DNA of 38,081 nt from Geosiphon pyriformis (taxonomy: Eukaryota; Glomeromycota; Glomeromycetes; Archaeosporales; Geosiphonaceae): positions 133,955-172,035 of the forward strand of contig JAAOMT010000096.1 in NCBI GenBank assembly GCA_016748015.1. The letters are read 5' to 3'. Positions 1 through 10,959 of the stretch are shown here, in pieces (within the stretch, counting starts at the first letter, position 1; each line of letters begins with the position of its first letter). The notes beneath the pieces were generated by a model. That model made no database searches, had not been told where the DNA came from, and saw only the letters and a program-made list of their open reading frames with translations. The translations under genes and the position numbers were made by a program.

Positions 1-1640
1 ATTTTGAAAATTAATTATCGACTTAGTCATTGATTTGATTATGAATGCATTTAATCTGGTTGTTAACTTAATTGTTCAACTTTATTGTCTTTTTTTGATT
101 TTAAAAAAATAAACTTTTAATTTACTTGTAAAAATAATAATTATTAAAAAAAACTTAATTTATTTTGTTATAGAATTTTTTAATTTAATTTTTTAACAGT
201 TATTTTAAGTGTTAATAAATTATTTATTTTTAAAGCTTTTAATTATTATTGAAAATCATAAATAATTATTATTATTTGTGTTGTCCCAAATTTCTCAAAG
301 ATTTATTTTTTCGAAAAAGAAGTTTTTGTTCTTTTTGTTAAATATATTCATTATTTCTCAAGTTAATAATCCTTTTATAGTAAACTTGGTAGCTGTTTCA
401 AGCAGTATATGTTAAAGAAAAAGAGTTTTTTATAGTCTGGTTTTTTTTTTAGAAAAAGAAGATTCCTATTGGCAATGTTAAACACTCTGATAATAAGAAA
501 AATATGTCTTTGGTTAAACTTTTTGCTGAAATTAATATGTACTTTAACATAAATAGTAAGTTCAATAATAGTAAAAACAATATTGTTTTAACTAATAGTG
601 AAGTCTTAGCTAATATAAATAGTAAAAAATTTTTGGTTTAATAGTAATATTATTAAAGATTTTTTTATTCTTTTTTCAAGGTGTGAATATTATTTTGCTG
701 TTAATTTTGTTACTGTTGAAAGTTAATAAATCTTCAATAAGCTAAATTTTCTTTTAAAGTATTTTTTTATATTTTAAATTGTCTATATTATTGGTATTAT
801 AAGTAAATTTCTTAAGTAAAATTTAGTAATTTTTATAATCTGGTGCTTAGATTTGCCATAATATATTCTGAAAGTTTTTTAAAGATTTTGTATTAAAATT
901 TTTTGTATAATAAACAAAGATTTAATAAATAATAAATAATAATAAATTTGGATATTTTTTTAACTTAGTAATTGATTTATTTTAGTATTTGCACTCTTCT
1001 AATAAGCAATCTTAGTTTTTAACTATATTTATACTCTTTTTTAGTGTTTTTTATTAGACAGTTCTTAATGTTTTAATTTTAACACTTTTTCTATATTTTA
1101 ATTAGTAATTCAAAATAACTACAATAATAAAAAATAAAGTAATAATTAGTATTTTATTAATAATTATAATTAAAAACTATAGTTTTAGTATTATTAAATG
1201 ATTATAATAAATATAAATATTATTAATATAATAATAATATAAGTTTTAATACAATAATTTTAAATTTATTAATTAATTAATAAGATAAAAATTTTTATTA
1301 AATAATTTAAATAATTTGTAATTTGTTAATAAAAGTAAAAGTAATTAGACTAATATTAAAGTAAAATTGTTTGTTATTTTGTTTTTTTGGTTAAATTAAT
1401 ATTTTTTTAATTTTTGTTACTTTTGCTATATATATATAAATCTTTATAATACAAAATTTCTAAAATTTTTATAATTTCTTTAAGTTATTATTAAAATTTT
1501 TAATATTTGTAAAATTCTTAACATTTCTGTCAGTATTTCTGCAATTTTAGAAATTTTAGAAATTTTTACTAATATTTCTTAAATTTTTGGTATTATGTCT
1601 TTTAATAATTTTTTAATTTGTTATTGGCTATTTATACTAT
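1..1640. repeat. AT-rich repeat debris, no gene
   Basis: No open gene is visible. Positions 1-90 carry degenerate units of the ATTGAT/TTGATT type that also make up the dodecamer array in the LTRs of element A, so this may be the tail of a related LTR. Positions 420-900 resemble the stretch at 16,900-17,080 (both have AGTATTTTT..TATATTTTA after a CTTTTAAAG-like segment), which suggests a second fragment of the gag-protease element family. Positions 1,480-1,600 are rich in degenerate AAATTTCT/AGAAATTT units. Homologies were seen by eye only. Confidence 0.45.
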
Positions 1641-2399
1641 TATAGTTGAAATTTATAGTTTTTATTAGTTATTACATGTATTAGCCACTAATGTAATATA
1701 ATTAGCCATCTATTTTAGATAATAATTATTAATCTAATTAATAACTTGATCATTGATTTGATAATTGATCTAATTAATAATCTGATTGTTGACTTGATCA
1801 ATAACTTAATTGTTAATCTGATTATTAATCTGATTATTAATTTAGTTATTGATCTGATTATTGATTACTTTTAATAGCTATATAAATAATAAATTTTTTA
1901 ACTGTAGAAAGTATTAATATAACAAATAATCAAAAATAAATAAAATAACAACTATTATATCAATTTTTTTTATATTACTTATTTTTTTTTCTTTATCTTT
2001 AAATATTTAAACATCTTGGAATAAAAAATTACTTGTTGATATTTACTTACTTTTTTTTAGGCTTATATAATTGTAGTTTTTGAAAATTATTAAATAAAAT
2101 ATAACAAAAAGTATATTTAATACCTAATATTAAATTCAAAAAGCATTAATATAAGACATAAAATTATATTAGTGTATTATTATTTGTTAACACCATAAAC
2201 TATTTTTTTACTTTTAGCTTCTTCAGTTATCTTTTGAAAAAGAGTAACTGAGATATTTTATAAGACTGATTTTGTATATTGAATCTATACTTATTCAATT
2301 TGCTTCTTAAAGTTGAATCTTTTTTAATTAATTTTATTATTCTACAATTCTGTTTTTTCTTGCTATTCATTAGCTTATTACTTTAATCTGTAATATAAA
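1641..2399 (+). repeat. 5' LTR of element A
   Basis: It aligns with 8717-9415. Shared landmarks are GTTGAAA..TATAGTTTTTATTA at the left, AATAGCTATATAAATAAT in the middle, AGATATTTTATAAGACTGAT and CTACAATTCTGTT at the right. It is about 60 bp longer than the 3' LTR because its dodecamer array (about 1730-1865) has more units. The TATATAAATAAT stretch near 1880 is a plausible TATA region of the LTR promoter. Confidence 0.82.
1730..1866 (+). repeat. 12-bp tandem repeat inside the 5' LTR
   Basis: There are about eleven imperfect 12-bp units of the form TTAATCTGATTA / TTGATCTGATTA. The 3' LTR (about 8807-8882) has only about six or seven units. Copy-number difference explains the LTR length difference. 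Confidence 0.7.
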
Positions 2400-2401
2400 A
2401 A

Positions 2402-2412
2402 TGGTGCTTCTT
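2402..2412 (+). other. Candidate primer-binding site of element A
   Basis: TGGTGCTTCTT begins two or three bases after the end of the LTR homology. TGGTGC would pair with a tRNA 3' end reading GCACCA. The tRNA identity cannot be decided after this much decay. Confidence 0.5.
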
Positions 2413-2899
2413 ATAAAATTGTCAAAATTCACTTATTTTCTTATTATATGAGTAATTATTTATACTTGTTACAATAATCAAAAGAATACTTTGCAGTACA
2501 TAACAGAAATAATCTAGATTCATTATACTCAATTTTTTGCTTTCTTGTTTAATCTGTTTCTTTTTTGAAAAACAATCCAGTTGACAATTTCAAGATTTCT
2601 GAAACTGGTTTCTAAATAAGCATTTAGCTGAAACCTATACAGTTTATATAACCTATTTTTTTAATTAAGCCTACTTTGAAAAAACTTCTGAAGAAAAAAA
2701 TAACAACATCAATTAGCTTTTATATTCAACAATTTTTGAAAAACAGTCTTCTAATTTCGAATATTTAAATTATCAAATCTATATCTGGTTTACTGCCTAT
2801 TAATTAGCTAAAACTTCTTTTAAAACAGAAGAAAAAAGCTATTAAACTGTTTTTGTTTTTAATTTTTTTTTAAATAAATCAAACTATTCTATTCAAACA

Positions 2900-4030
2900 G
2901 CTACTTTTGAACTAATGACTATTAATTTTATACAAACAAACATTCTGGCTGTTCTCCAAAGTATATAAACTGCTTTATGATAAAAAAACAACACTCTATT
3001 ATTATTATTCAAAAGTAATATAAAAAATTCAATTAAATAATTAGATAACTTTAAAAAAACTACCACAGTCAACCAATATAACATTATATACAAGTTTTAA
3101 ATTGTTGATAAATATCTTTAAGACTCTCTTGCTATTTGGTTTTCACAAAAAACCAATGCCAATATCTAGCAAAAAATTATTAAATAAATACCAGCAAATA
3201 CTAAAGAAAACAATACTTCTTTTACTATCCAATTTGAAAACAAATTTAGAACTTCAATTTTAATATTTAAATAACATATAAAATTAAAAAAAAAAATTCA
3301 AAATCCTAATGAAATTGTAACTGAATATGTCAAAACAATCAAAAAACTTATTAAATAAGTAAACATTAAAAGAAATTAAACAAAAGAACAAAAGATTCAT
3401 TTTTTTACAAAAAGATTGAAAACTGATTTTTTGTATGTTCTTTGGTTTTTCTTGGCTTTAAAAAATAATCTCATTATAAATATAACTATTGAATTTGCTC
3501 AAAAAATTAAAAATAACTAAAATATGTATTTGGAATCTATACTTCTAGTTTTTGTTTCTGCTCTTATTATGGCTTTTGTTTTTTAAATGACTGTTACTTT
3601 TTTTGTTGTTCAAACTTTAAATCTTAATAAACAACTGATAGATAGGCTCACAGCCAATTCTGTTTGGCTATTAAAGTCCTTAGTTCAAGCAGTCAAAGAA
3701 AATCAACAATCTTAAAAACTTAGATTTGAATCTTATTTTAATTAACTTTAACAGCTCTCTTATTAAAAACAGCAAAAGTATGATTTATCTATATGCTATT
3801 ATCATAAATTAATTGAACATTTTTTCAGAAATTGCAACAATTCTCTATTGTTTTCTCCAGTTTTTAGAAACAATAATATTTAGAGCAACAGATCTAACAA
3901 TAATAATATCTTTAACCAAAAACTTAATTATGCCAACATAAATTTCTTTGAAGAAAATTTTTTGGTTAAAGCTACTATTTATTAGTTTTTAAATTAATAA
4001 ATATACTTCTAAAGAGTAAAAATGCAAGCC
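2900..4030 (+). pseudogene. Element A gag relic with zinc knuckle
   Basis: Gag forms the nucleocapsid that packages element RNA. Positions 3230-3365 read, with stops, QFENKFRTSILIF and NPNEIVTEYVKTIKKLIK, which look like a retrotransposon gag domain. A zinc-knuckle remnant lies at 3794-3835 with the exact spacing C-x2-H-x4-H-x4-C. The second position is His where the CCHC family has Cys. Stops and frame changes throughout exclude function. Boundaries are approximate. Confidence 0.7.
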
Positions 4031-4429
4031 AATTAAAAGAAAACCTCTTTTATGTTTTTAATTTAACTAATAATAACCATAATATAAACAAACTGGCAAT
4101 TAAACTCTTTGATTCAACAAGAAAAAAAAAAGCCAAAATTAATTTTACCTTAGACCTTAATAAAGCTTTTATATCAACTGTTAATAACAATAAGCCACCA
4201 AAAACTAAAGTTTTTAAGAATTTTTTAAAGTTGAAACTCTTAGAAATAGTACAAAAATCTGGTCCTTTTTCTATTGTTAAAGATTTTATAAAAACCTTAA
4301 TGCATATAATTTTTGGCCAATTAATAACTTATCTACAGTTTAGAAAAGATCTTTACAAATTTTTGGTCTCAAAGAAAAAGATACCAAAAACCAACAAATG
4401 TCTTTGCTAAACTAGACTTGTTGACAATA

Positions 4430-4800
4430 GCAATATTACTCCTTTAATTTGCAAAGCCCAAGTGGCTAATTACTTCATTAACTTAATCTTAGACAGTAAA
4501 TTATTTGTAAGTATTATTGCTAAATATTTTTTAAAAGCCATTGGTAGAAAAATTAATGAATCCTCAACTAAATTAATAACTAATATGCATGATAACAAAA
4601 AAAAAGGACTTGATATAATCAAAGCTATTTTTGTTTGCATTAATAGCATTAATATTGAAACTAACATAAAGATTTTTGAAGCTAAAAAATACACTATCAT
4701 TGTTGACAATGAATAATTTAAGAAAACAAAAATCTTACTTGACTATAAACTCTGTGAGTTAACCATTTAATGTAATAAAAAGTTTATTGTGATTAAATAT
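4430..4800 (+). pseudogene. Element A aspartic protease relic
   Basis: The longest uninterrupted piece is 4462-4716 (about 84 codons). It contains LILDSKLFVSIIAKYFL at its start, matching the active-site loop of retropepsin-like proteases (family pattern D-[ST]-G followed by hydrophobics). The Gly of the D-S-G triad is Lys here (4492-4500). The position between gag and RT fits the protease slot of Ty3-type elements. The piece opens without an ATG, as expected for an internal polyprotein segment. Confidence 0.65.
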
Positions 4801-5399
4801 TATTATTGAACAATTCCTTTAGTATTTAAGTAAAGTCCAAAAGAAAAACAATCAGACAAATCAGATTATAAAGAAAGCAAAAAAAAAGAATAAAAAAGAA
4901 CAAAAAAAAACTGTTAAACTTGTTTATACTATTTTTATTAACAATAACAAATTATTAGACAATATTAAAGTTAACAAAAAAAATTATTGTAAATAGCAAG
5001 CTAATTTGTTGATCTTACTATGATATATTTAGAAAATTTTTTGATAAAAAGCCTGACAAAAAAGCCAAATACAGTTATTGATAACATAGTTCTTATGTCC
5101 AGTGTTAGTACAATAAACTATTGTATTCTCTTAGTAATAAATGCATACTTTGCCTAATTTATTACAAAGATTGGAAATCTATTAGCTTAATACTTAGAAA
5201 AAAAATAAAAAAAATACAAAAGTCTTTTAAAAATGAACTATTTAAAATCCAATTACCAGTAATAAAACACAAAAAACTCTTTTTTTAAAAAAAAAGATGG
5301 ACATTGAAAACCTACTGGCTAAAAACAGCCCAGTTATATTAAAAAAAATGTAATATTCCTAAACATATTTATATAATACAACATATTATTACCACCAAA

Positions 5400-6130
5400 A
5401 AAACTTGTCCTATCTATCTAAAGTCTTATCAGTTTAATCAACACAATAATGAGTTTATCAAAAAAGAAATAAACCAAATGAAAAACATTGAATTCATACA
5501 AAAACCAAGAATAAATAAGTCTTCTTAGTTATAGTAGTATTCAAAAAAGATAGAATTTTATATTTTTGTGTTAATTACTGCTAATTAAATGTTATTATTA
5601 AAAGAAACATGTATTTATTTCTTAAGATTGATACAATATTAAACAAATTCAATAGTGCTGTTTTCTTCTCAATTATTGACTTAACTGCTAAATTCTAACA
5701 AGTAGAGATGGATTCAGAAAGCAAAAAGAAAACTGTTTTTATTACTAAATATAATATTTACAAATTCACAATTATGTTTTTTGGTCTTATTAATATTCCT
5801 TCCATCTTTCAATGTTTGATGGACAAAATATTCGAATTAGTTAAAAAAAACTTTGTTTTAGTTTACTTAAACAATATAATAGTATACTTAAGAACTTGAG
5901 ATAAATATCTTAAACACTAATAAAAGGTTTTTGATCTCTTTAAAAATACTAGTCTTAAGATCAACCCAATCAAATCTTTTTTTGGACAACAATCTACACA
6001 GTTTTTCAGTTATTTTATTATAAAAGATAGAATGTTTTTTGACTCAACCAAGATTAAAAAAGTCCAAAATATCAACCAATTAATAAATATTTATAAACTA
6101 TGTTTTTTCTTTGATTTGGTCTTCTATTAT
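5400..6130 (+). pseudogene. Element A reverse transcriptase relic
   Basis: It begins with an RT N-terminal-like segment (FIKKEINQMKNIEFIQKP near 5455). This leads to an open piece at 5708-5899 containing KKKTVFITKYNIYKF, FFGLINIPSIFQ and the catalytic box. That box reads YLNN at 5864-5875 where the family has YxDD, so both metal-binding Asp are Asn. Stops occur upstream and downstream. The order before RNase H and integrase supports the Ty3/gypsy assignment. Confidence 0.85.
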
Positions 6131-6284
6131 TAAAAATTTGTCAAAAATTTCTCCAAAATTGTTTTTTCTTTTAATCAGCTACTTAAAAAAAATGTTAATT
6201 ATTACTAAAATATATATTAATAAAAAGCATTTGAAACTTTAAAGAAAAAATTAGTTACAAAACCTATTCTTATATAATCTAATC

Positions 6285-6610
6285 TAAATTAATTTTTATC
6301 TTTTATACTAATACATCTGACTATAAACTTGGTGCTGTTCTTTTATAAAAAGATAAAAAAAACAAAAAACATGTTATAGCATATGCCAATAAAACACTCT
6401 TACCAGCAAAACAAAACTATTTAGTTATTAAGCAGGAATGCTTAATAGTAGTTTGAACTACTAATTACTAAAATAAATATCTTTTTAGTGTAAAATTTTT
6501 GGTAGTAATAGATTACTAAGCTTTAATTTAACTATACAACAAAAAAAAGCTGGAACATAAATGAATAACTTGTTAAATATTCCGCTTAAATGAATTTGAC
6601 TATAATATTC
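6285..6610 (+). pseudogene. Element A RNase H relic
   Basis: The frame reads FYTNTSDYKLGAVLL, then HVIAYANKTLLPAKQNY and VIKQECLIVV, interrupted by stops. This is the RNase H segment that follows RT in Ty3/gypsy polyproteins (family start TDASxxxxGAVL). The first catalytic Asp is Asn here (NTS instead of DAS). Confidence 0.8.
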
Positions 6611-6949
6611 AATATTACAAAGAAGCAAATTATCAAAACTTTAATGCTTTTTCTAAACTTACTACCTAATAATAGTACAATTTTTATAAACTAAATCAAT
6701 CTAATTATTAGTAATTTTCTTTTAATAAACACAATAATAGATTTGAACAACTACTTTGCATTAATAGAATTTTTGGGTAAAGAATAATATCCACTAAAAT
6801 ACAATTGACAGCAAAAAAAACATTTGCATAAACAATCAAAATTTTATTTAATCTGTCAGAACCAGTTATATAAAAAAAACAGAAAAAATTTTAACTGCTT
6901 TTAAAAAGTCATTAAATTTGAAAAAAAAGAAATTGTAATTTACAATATA

Positions 6950-8000
6950 TATACTAATTTATTAGTTAGACACTTTAAAAAAACAAAAACAATTCAGAAA
7001 ATCTTAGCTTACTATTATTGGTCTATCTTAAAAAAAATATTGTTGAATATATTAAAATCTGTAATATTTGCCAAAAAAAAAACCCCAATTACAAAGAAAA
7101 CATCTATCTAATTTCTGTTAGTTAACTATTTAACAGAATTGGTATAAATGTTGTTAGAACTTTAATAATAACTTCTAATGACAACAGATATATTATTATA
7201 ATTATCAACTATTTTATAAAATAAGTAGAAGCAAGAGCCATTCTAGATCAAACAGCAGTCTTTATTGCCAATTTTATTTATAAAAATATAATTTGTTGCC
7301 ATAACTGTTCCAAAAAACTTTTATCTAATAAAAAAAGAGCTTTTTTAATACACTAATTGAAGAACTTTGTAGAAAAATGGAAATACATTATAAATTTTCT
7401 TCTTTTTATTACTTTTAGACAAATAATCTAGTAGAATATTTCAATAAAACACTATGTAAAACCTTAGCCAAAATCAATAAAATAACAAACTTATGAGACA
7501 AAATACTGTTTTTAGTCTTATTTGTTTATAGAACTGTAAATTATAACATAATAAGTTATAAATTTTTTATTTGCTCTATGAACAAATAGCAATTTTATCA
7601 ATAGAAATTAATATTGAAACAATATTTTTTGAAGAAATTACAATAAGAAATTACAAAGACATTTTATAAAAAAGACTTAATATTATTCTTGACTCCTTGG
7701 TAAAAGCATAAATAATTGTCTTTAAAAAGATAAAACAGTTCCAAGAAAAACTTAAGAAGAAAAAAACCTATAAAACACTTTCTTTAAGTATTGGTAACTT
7801 AGTTTTGAAATATCACTCAAACAAAAATAATATTTATAGTAATAAATTTTTTAATTGGTAGAAAGAACTTTTTATAGTCAACAAAGTTTTAAACAATAGT
7901 TCATATATCCTACAAAATTAATATAAAACAATCTTTAATGATTGTTTTGTTTATAGTATATAATTCAAAAAATATTATAAATAATCTTATTGGTTATTTG
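6950..8000 (+). pseudogene. Element A integrase relic with GPY/F-like tail
   Basis: The zinc-binding N-terminus reads VEYIKICNICQKK around 7040. The core reads RIGINVV, EARAILDQTAVFIANFIY, LLSNKK and NNLVEYFNKTLCKTLAKI. The D,D-35-E triad is N (7147-7149), N (7327-7329) and E (7434-7436), so two of three catalytic residues are lost by G-to-A changes. Positions 7790-7990 (GNLVLKYHSN, FIVNKVLNNSSYIL) resemble the GPY/F module that follows the core in chromovirus-type integrases. Stops are frequent. Confidence 0.85.
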
Positions 8001-8218
8001 TTGTGGTAATATTGGTCTAAATAATCAATAAAAATCAGATATAAATAAATACATTATTTCCAAAACAGAGGTATTTTTAATCAACATAAACAATTATTTC
8101 CTGAATTAAAATATTCAAAATGCTTTTTATATTTTTTATAAGTATTGGATCAAAAATTATCTAAATACTACTCTGATCATTGGAAAACAGATTATCATAA
8201 CTGATAACAATAAAACAC

Positions 8219-8524
8219 ATGCTATTATTAGACCAAAAAAAAACAACTACCAAAAAAAAAAAAATTGGTAGCAAAATGGATAAATATTTGCTAGAAACTA
8301 TAACAGTAGTAATATCCTTATCTTCTATTACAATTAAAAAAACAATCCCAAAAATCTTGCTTATAAATAAAAATTTTTTATATAGAAGACAACTAAAGCT
8401 CTATGATTGCTTTAGTGAAATTATAAAAAACATAAAGCTCTTAAAAAACAACAACTTTAAAGATACAGGTGGAAATTTTGGGCATTATATAATTAGATGT
8501 TTCAAGAGTTTTAATCATTGCTAA
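8219..8524 (+). pseudogene. Extra ORF remnant between integrase and 3' LTR of element A
   Basis: This 101-codon open stretch starts with ATG, is Lys-rich at the N-terminus, and ends in GGNFGHYIIRCFKSFNHC. I do not recognise it. It lies in the space after the integrase where some Ty3 elements carry an additional ORF. It stays open in a stretch where neighbouring frames are full of stops, but at this AT content that may be chance. Confidence 0.25.
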
Positions 8525-8702
8525 AAGAGCTAAAATTCTTATACAAAGATTTGGTTTTTTAAATGCAAAATTTATTTTGCTTTAAATATTATATACTTTA
8601 TTTACAAAAGACTTCAACAAACTAGTTAGCTTTGAACTAAACAAAACTTTTTAAATAGATTACTTCATAAATAGCTTGATTTTATCAAAGCTTAATCTTT
8701 TT

Positions 8703-8710
8703 AAAAAGAA
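8703..8710 (+). other. Candidate polypurine tract of element A
   Basis: AAAAAGAA lies a few bases upstream of the 3' LTR, the normal site for plus-strand priming. Confidence 0.4.
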
Positions 8711-8716
8711 TAATAT

Positions 8717-9415
8717 TATGGTTGAAACTTATAGTTTTTATTAATTATTATATGTATTAATCATTAATGTTATATAATTGGCCACTCTATTTTTAAATAG
8801 TAATTATTAATCTGATTAATAACTTAACTATTAACTTAATTATTGATTTAATTATTAATCTAGTTATTGATCTAATTATTGACCACTTTTAATAGCTATA
8901 TAAATAATGAGTCTTTTAGTTATAAAAAATATTAATATAACAAATGATTAAGAATAAATAAAATAACAACTATTATATTAATTCTTTTTATATTGCTTAT
9001 TTCCTTTTTTTTATTTTCAAGTATCTGAACATCTTAAAATAAAAAATTACTTATTGACATTTACCTACTTTTTTTCTGACTTGTATAACTATAATTTTTG
9101 AAAATTATTGAATAAAATATAATTAAACAGTACATTTGATACTTAATATCAAATTCTAAGAGCATTAATGTAAAGCATAGAATTATACCAGTATGTTATT
9201 ATTTGTTAACAGTACAAACCATCTCTTTATTTTCAAATTCTCCAGTTATTTTTTGAAAAATAGCAACTAAGATATTTTATAAGACTGATTTTACACATTG
9301 AATCTATACTCATTTAATTTGCTTCTTAAAATTGAATTTTTTTGATTAATTCTATTATTCTACAATTCTGTTCTCTCTTGCTATCTATTAGCTTGTTATT
9401 CCAATTTATAATAAT
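8717..9415 (+). repeat. 3' LTR of element A
   Basis: It is homologous to 1641-2399 in the same orientation, with a shorter 12-bp array (about 8807-8882). It is followed immediately by ACTAT, the candidate target duplication. Confidence 0.82.
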
Positions 9416-9461
9416 ACTATTGTTTTTGTGTTTTTCTTTATATAAATAATATTAAGCTTTT

Positions 9462-10280
9462 AATAAAATAATCAATTCTGTACTAATTATTTTATGTAGT
9501 TATTTTGTTATAAAAGTCATTTTTTTACCAAAAAATCTTATCTGTAAGCATTTTAATTGATATATAGTTATTTTGTTGTAAAAATCAATTTTTTACAAAA
9601 AATTTTGACTATAAACTACTTAATAATATAAAAAAAATAAAAAAATAAAAAAAAATAAACTAAAAAAATAATAAAAAATATGTATTAAGAAAATTATTTT
9701 AAATTTAGATCTAAAAATTATTAATAATTATTGAAATTAATAGTTAAGTAATTTCAAAAAATTAGTTTCAAAAAATTAATTTCAAGTAGTAATAATTTAA
9801 GAATTTAGGTTTTTTAAGATGATTTATTAAATTGATTTGTAAATACTATGTATTAATTCTAAGGCTAAATATATTTTCTTAAAAAAGCTTTTCTTTTATA
9901 TAATTTATTATAATATTCTTTTATAATTTAGCACTTTTTTTTTAATATTTTAATAAACTAAAAATATATTTCGTTAAATTACAAATTATTTCTATAAACT
10001 ATAAATTATTTTGATAAATTATTAAATATTTTATTGAATTTTTAGATATTTTAACGAATTTTAACTGTTATATAGTTTGATATATTACATAATTTAATTA
10101 TTATAATTTGATTATATTTGTGTTTTAGATAAATCAAATTATTATTTGAATAATAATTTGGATAATTTAATAAGATAATAAATAGTAATTTAAAATAATA
10201 ATATATATTAATTAATGATAAAAATTATAAAGATAATTTTATGTTAATTAATAACTTAATTTTTTGCTAATAATATTAAA
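9462..10280 (+). repeat. LTR of family B, copy 1
   Basis: It matches 17108-17905 in the same orientation. Shared landmarks are TAGTTATTTTGT.GTAAAA.TCAATTTTT, CTATAAACTA.CTAATAATATAAAAAAAA, and the pair TAAATTATT..GATAAATTATTAAATATTTTATT near the right end. A third copy lies inverted at about 20,590-21,325. Edges are approximate. Confidence 0.7.
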
Positions 10281-10959
10281 AACTACAACAATTTTAAACA
10301 ATAATTAGAAACTTTTACAACACTAAAAACTTGGTTTTTAAGTAAAAAACATTGATTAAAATATATTAAATTTTGTAATAATTATTAAAAAAAAAAACCA
10401 TGTTTTATAGAACTTTTAAATTTAATTAAATTAAAATATTAATTTAGTCAGACTATTATTTATTACAACTTAAATATATATACTAATGATAAAACTGTAA
10501 CAAAATTAAATCTTTTAGCATTTTTAAATATAATTAGGTTAAAGACTTAATTAAATAATTCGTTTAGTTTAGTTATAAATTTATTAACAATATTTAACAA
10601 TTTGGTTTTGGTTTTAAATATTTTTTTTTCTTAATTTTCTAATAATTAGTCTTATCTAAAAAAGTATTATGTATAATATTAAAAAAATAAAAAATTTTAT
10701 TAAGCAAACAGATATTATTTAATAATACAAAAAGATAAATAATTCTATTTTAATTATTACTAAAACAAATTAAAAGATAAAGTTTGATTATAGATTATGA
10801 ACAAGTTTAATAGTATTTAAGTCTTTATTTTAAATGCTAATTTCAATTATTTGAATTTTAATATTATTATAATTATAAATAATATTATAATTAAGCATAT
10901 TTACAAAGTTTTAAAAATAGCTAATTGGTTTTTGTTAATACATCTGCTATTTAGAAATT

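Larger units (their letters stand above)
1641..9415 (+). mobile_element. Element A: decayed Ty3/gypsy-type LTR retrotransposon, near full length
   Basis: The order is 5' LTR, primer-binding site, gag, aspartic protease, reverse transcriptase, RNase H, integrase with GPY/F-like tail, polypurine tract, 3' LTR. RT and RNase H preceding integrase is the Ty3/gypsy arrangement. The two LTRs match along their whole length in the same orientation. The sequence ACTAT occurs directly before the element (1636-1640) and directly after it (9416-9420), as expected for a 5-bp target duplication. All coding domains are interrupted by many stops, mostly TAA/TAG where CAA/CAG is expected, so the element is dead. 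Exact LTR edges are uncertain by a few bases because of decay. Confidence 0.85.

Noticed and set aside
2893-3093. Minus-strand 66-codon frame
   Set aside because: It lies opposite the gag relic of element A and has hydrophobic Leu/Ile/Phe content driven by AT-rich codons.
4470-4709. Minus-strand 79-codon frame
   Set aside because: It is an exact shadow of the protease relic on the plus strand.
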